In this document: piece after piece, positions 63,519 through 64,000 of the stretch | Position numbering within the stretch: position 1 is the first letter of the stretch | Layout of the letters: every line of letters starts with the position of its first letter | Source: Gillisella terrae | Lineage (GTDB): Bacteria; Pseudomonadota; Alphaproteobacteria; Rhizobiales; Rhizobiaceae | DNA: 64,000 bases | Assembly: GCF_004801395.1 (NCBI RefSeq) | Contig: NZ_SSOA01000003.1 | Location: 248,001 to 312,000 of the forward strand | Reading direction: 5' to 3' | Made by a program: the position numbers and the translations under genes | Notes under the pieces: generated by a model | Told to the model about the DNA's origin: nothing | What the model saw: the letters and a program-made list of their open reading frames with translations, nothing else | Database searches by the model: none

Positions 63519-64000
63519 TGAGTGATGACCGCTTCCTTGTGTCAGCCGTTGTCCGGTCAAATGGCGGCGCAGCAATTGCTCGATCATATCGGGGCTGAGC
63601 GGCTTGATGATCACGTCATCCATTCCGGCTTCAATACAGCGGGACCGGTCATGATCAAAAGCCGGAACCAGCACGCCAACAACAAGAGAGCGCGGTTGTC
63701 CTTCGGCCTCTTTGCGTCGCATGAGACGGCACACATCCATGCCGTTCATGTCGGGCAGAGAGATGTCCATCAATACCACGGGTGGCTTTTCACGCTGCCA
63801 GATGGCCAAGGCCTCGGCAGCGTTGGTGGCCAGGCGATAGCGACATCCCAATCCCTCAAGAATTTGCGAAAAGACGATCTGATTGACCTCATTGTCTTCG
63901 ACAACAAGGATTTCCAATCCATCGAGAACGGGTTTGACCGGTGCCGTTGGGGTGTGGTTGCGTTTTGGCACTGCGCTGAGGTTGCTCCGTCTGCCCAGTG
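63504..64000 (-). CDS. Response-regulator receiver domain, N-terminus beyond window
   Basis: The visible ~155 residues form one CheY-like receiver: acidic pocket VVEDNE, phosphorylated Asp in VVLMDISLPDMNGMDV, and Lys in DVIIKPL. The frame stays open upstream to the window edge without a good ATG (a GTG at 63971 is possible). The VVEDNEVNQIVF opening is typical of the last receiver of hybrid histidine kinases or of stand-alone two-receiver proteins. I therefore think this is the C-terminal part of a larger protein that starts outside the window. Confidence 0.75.
   Translation of the reverse strand, partial: LGRRSNLSAVPKRNHTPTAPVKPVLDGLEILVVEDNEVNQIVFSQILEGLGCRYRLATNAAEALAIWQREKPPVVLMDISLPDMNGMDVCRLMRRKEAEGQPRSLVVGVLVPAFDHDRSRCIEAGMDDVIIKPLSPDMIEQLLRRHLTGQRLTQGSGHHSSIAP

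Noticed and set aside
1-64000. Transposases, phage genes, replication origin, riboswitches
   Set aside because: No frame resembles a transposase, integrase or phage structural protein, and no origin or recognisable riboswitch motif was seen by eye.

Overview
The window looks like a piece of the main chromosome of a Rhizobiaceae bacterium, probably of the Agrobacterium/Allorhizobium/Rhizobium group. The evidence is a set of genes and features typical of that group. These are a zwf-pgl-edd Entner-Doudoroff block, a RirA-type Rrf2 iron regulator, a very long soluble PdhS-type histidine kinase, a phasin, a potFGHI polyamine importer, a RamB-like regulator divergent from aceA, and a tRNA-His without the extra 5' G. 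Three families of dispersed intergenic palindromes of rhizobial style are also present. The genus is inferred from gene content and was not checked against any database.

Layout. 1-6 kb: a DUF2778 envelope protein, a 2-hydroxycarboxylate transporter and a membrane chemoreceptor. 6-10.2 kb: edd, pgl and zwf on the minus strand. 10.3-14.8 kb: a gamma-glutamylputrescine-oxidase-like flavoenzyme, a glutamine-synthetase-like ligase and a YhiN-type flavoprotein. 15-22.3 kb: a LysR regulator, two more chemoreceptors (one soluble, with two PAS domains and a CheR-tether-like tail), a GlxA/FtrA-type regulator and a rhodanese. 22.6-23.8 kb: an AT-rich overlapping gene pair encoding a DUF5343 protein and a HEPN protein; this is the best candidate for an undescribed defence or toxin-antitoxin module. 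24-28.1 kb: a CatB-like acetyltransferase, a small gene, aceA and its divergent regulator. 28.3-32.4 kb: potFGHI. 32.4-38.8 kb: an AsmA protein and the PdhS-like kinase, separated by a 600-base gap that holds a strongly structured RNA candidate ending in a terminator. 39-42.6 kb: phasin, tRNA-His and a type II restriction-modification pair. 42.7-45.9 kb: two HupE/UreJ paralogues, an unknown membrane protein, a DUF1007 protein and an OsmC protein. 46-51.8 kb: LysR/mmsA with a tandemly triplicated mmsA 3' end, rirA, CDP-diacylglycerol pyrophosphatase, a D-amino-acid-dehydrogenase-like enzyme and tRNA-Gln. 52-64 kb: Ppx/GppA, RlmE, a VOC protein, an MFS pump, an MBL hydrolase, TadA, an RluB-type pseudouridine synthase with a huge basic tail, RsmD, a patatin, a GGDEF-EAL protein and the C-terminal receiver of a protein cut by the window edge.

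How the parts fit together. Central carbon genes (Entner-Doudoroff, isocitrate lyase, MmsA) sit with polyamine uptake and possible polyamine catabolism, storage-granule control (phasin) and iron regulation (RirA). Several control sites can be read directly. They are a 33-base palindrome overlapping the phasin promoter, TGTAAA repeats between aceA and its regulator, and an 18-base near-palindrome at the rirA promoter. I saw no transposase, phage gene, CRISPR array or replication origin.
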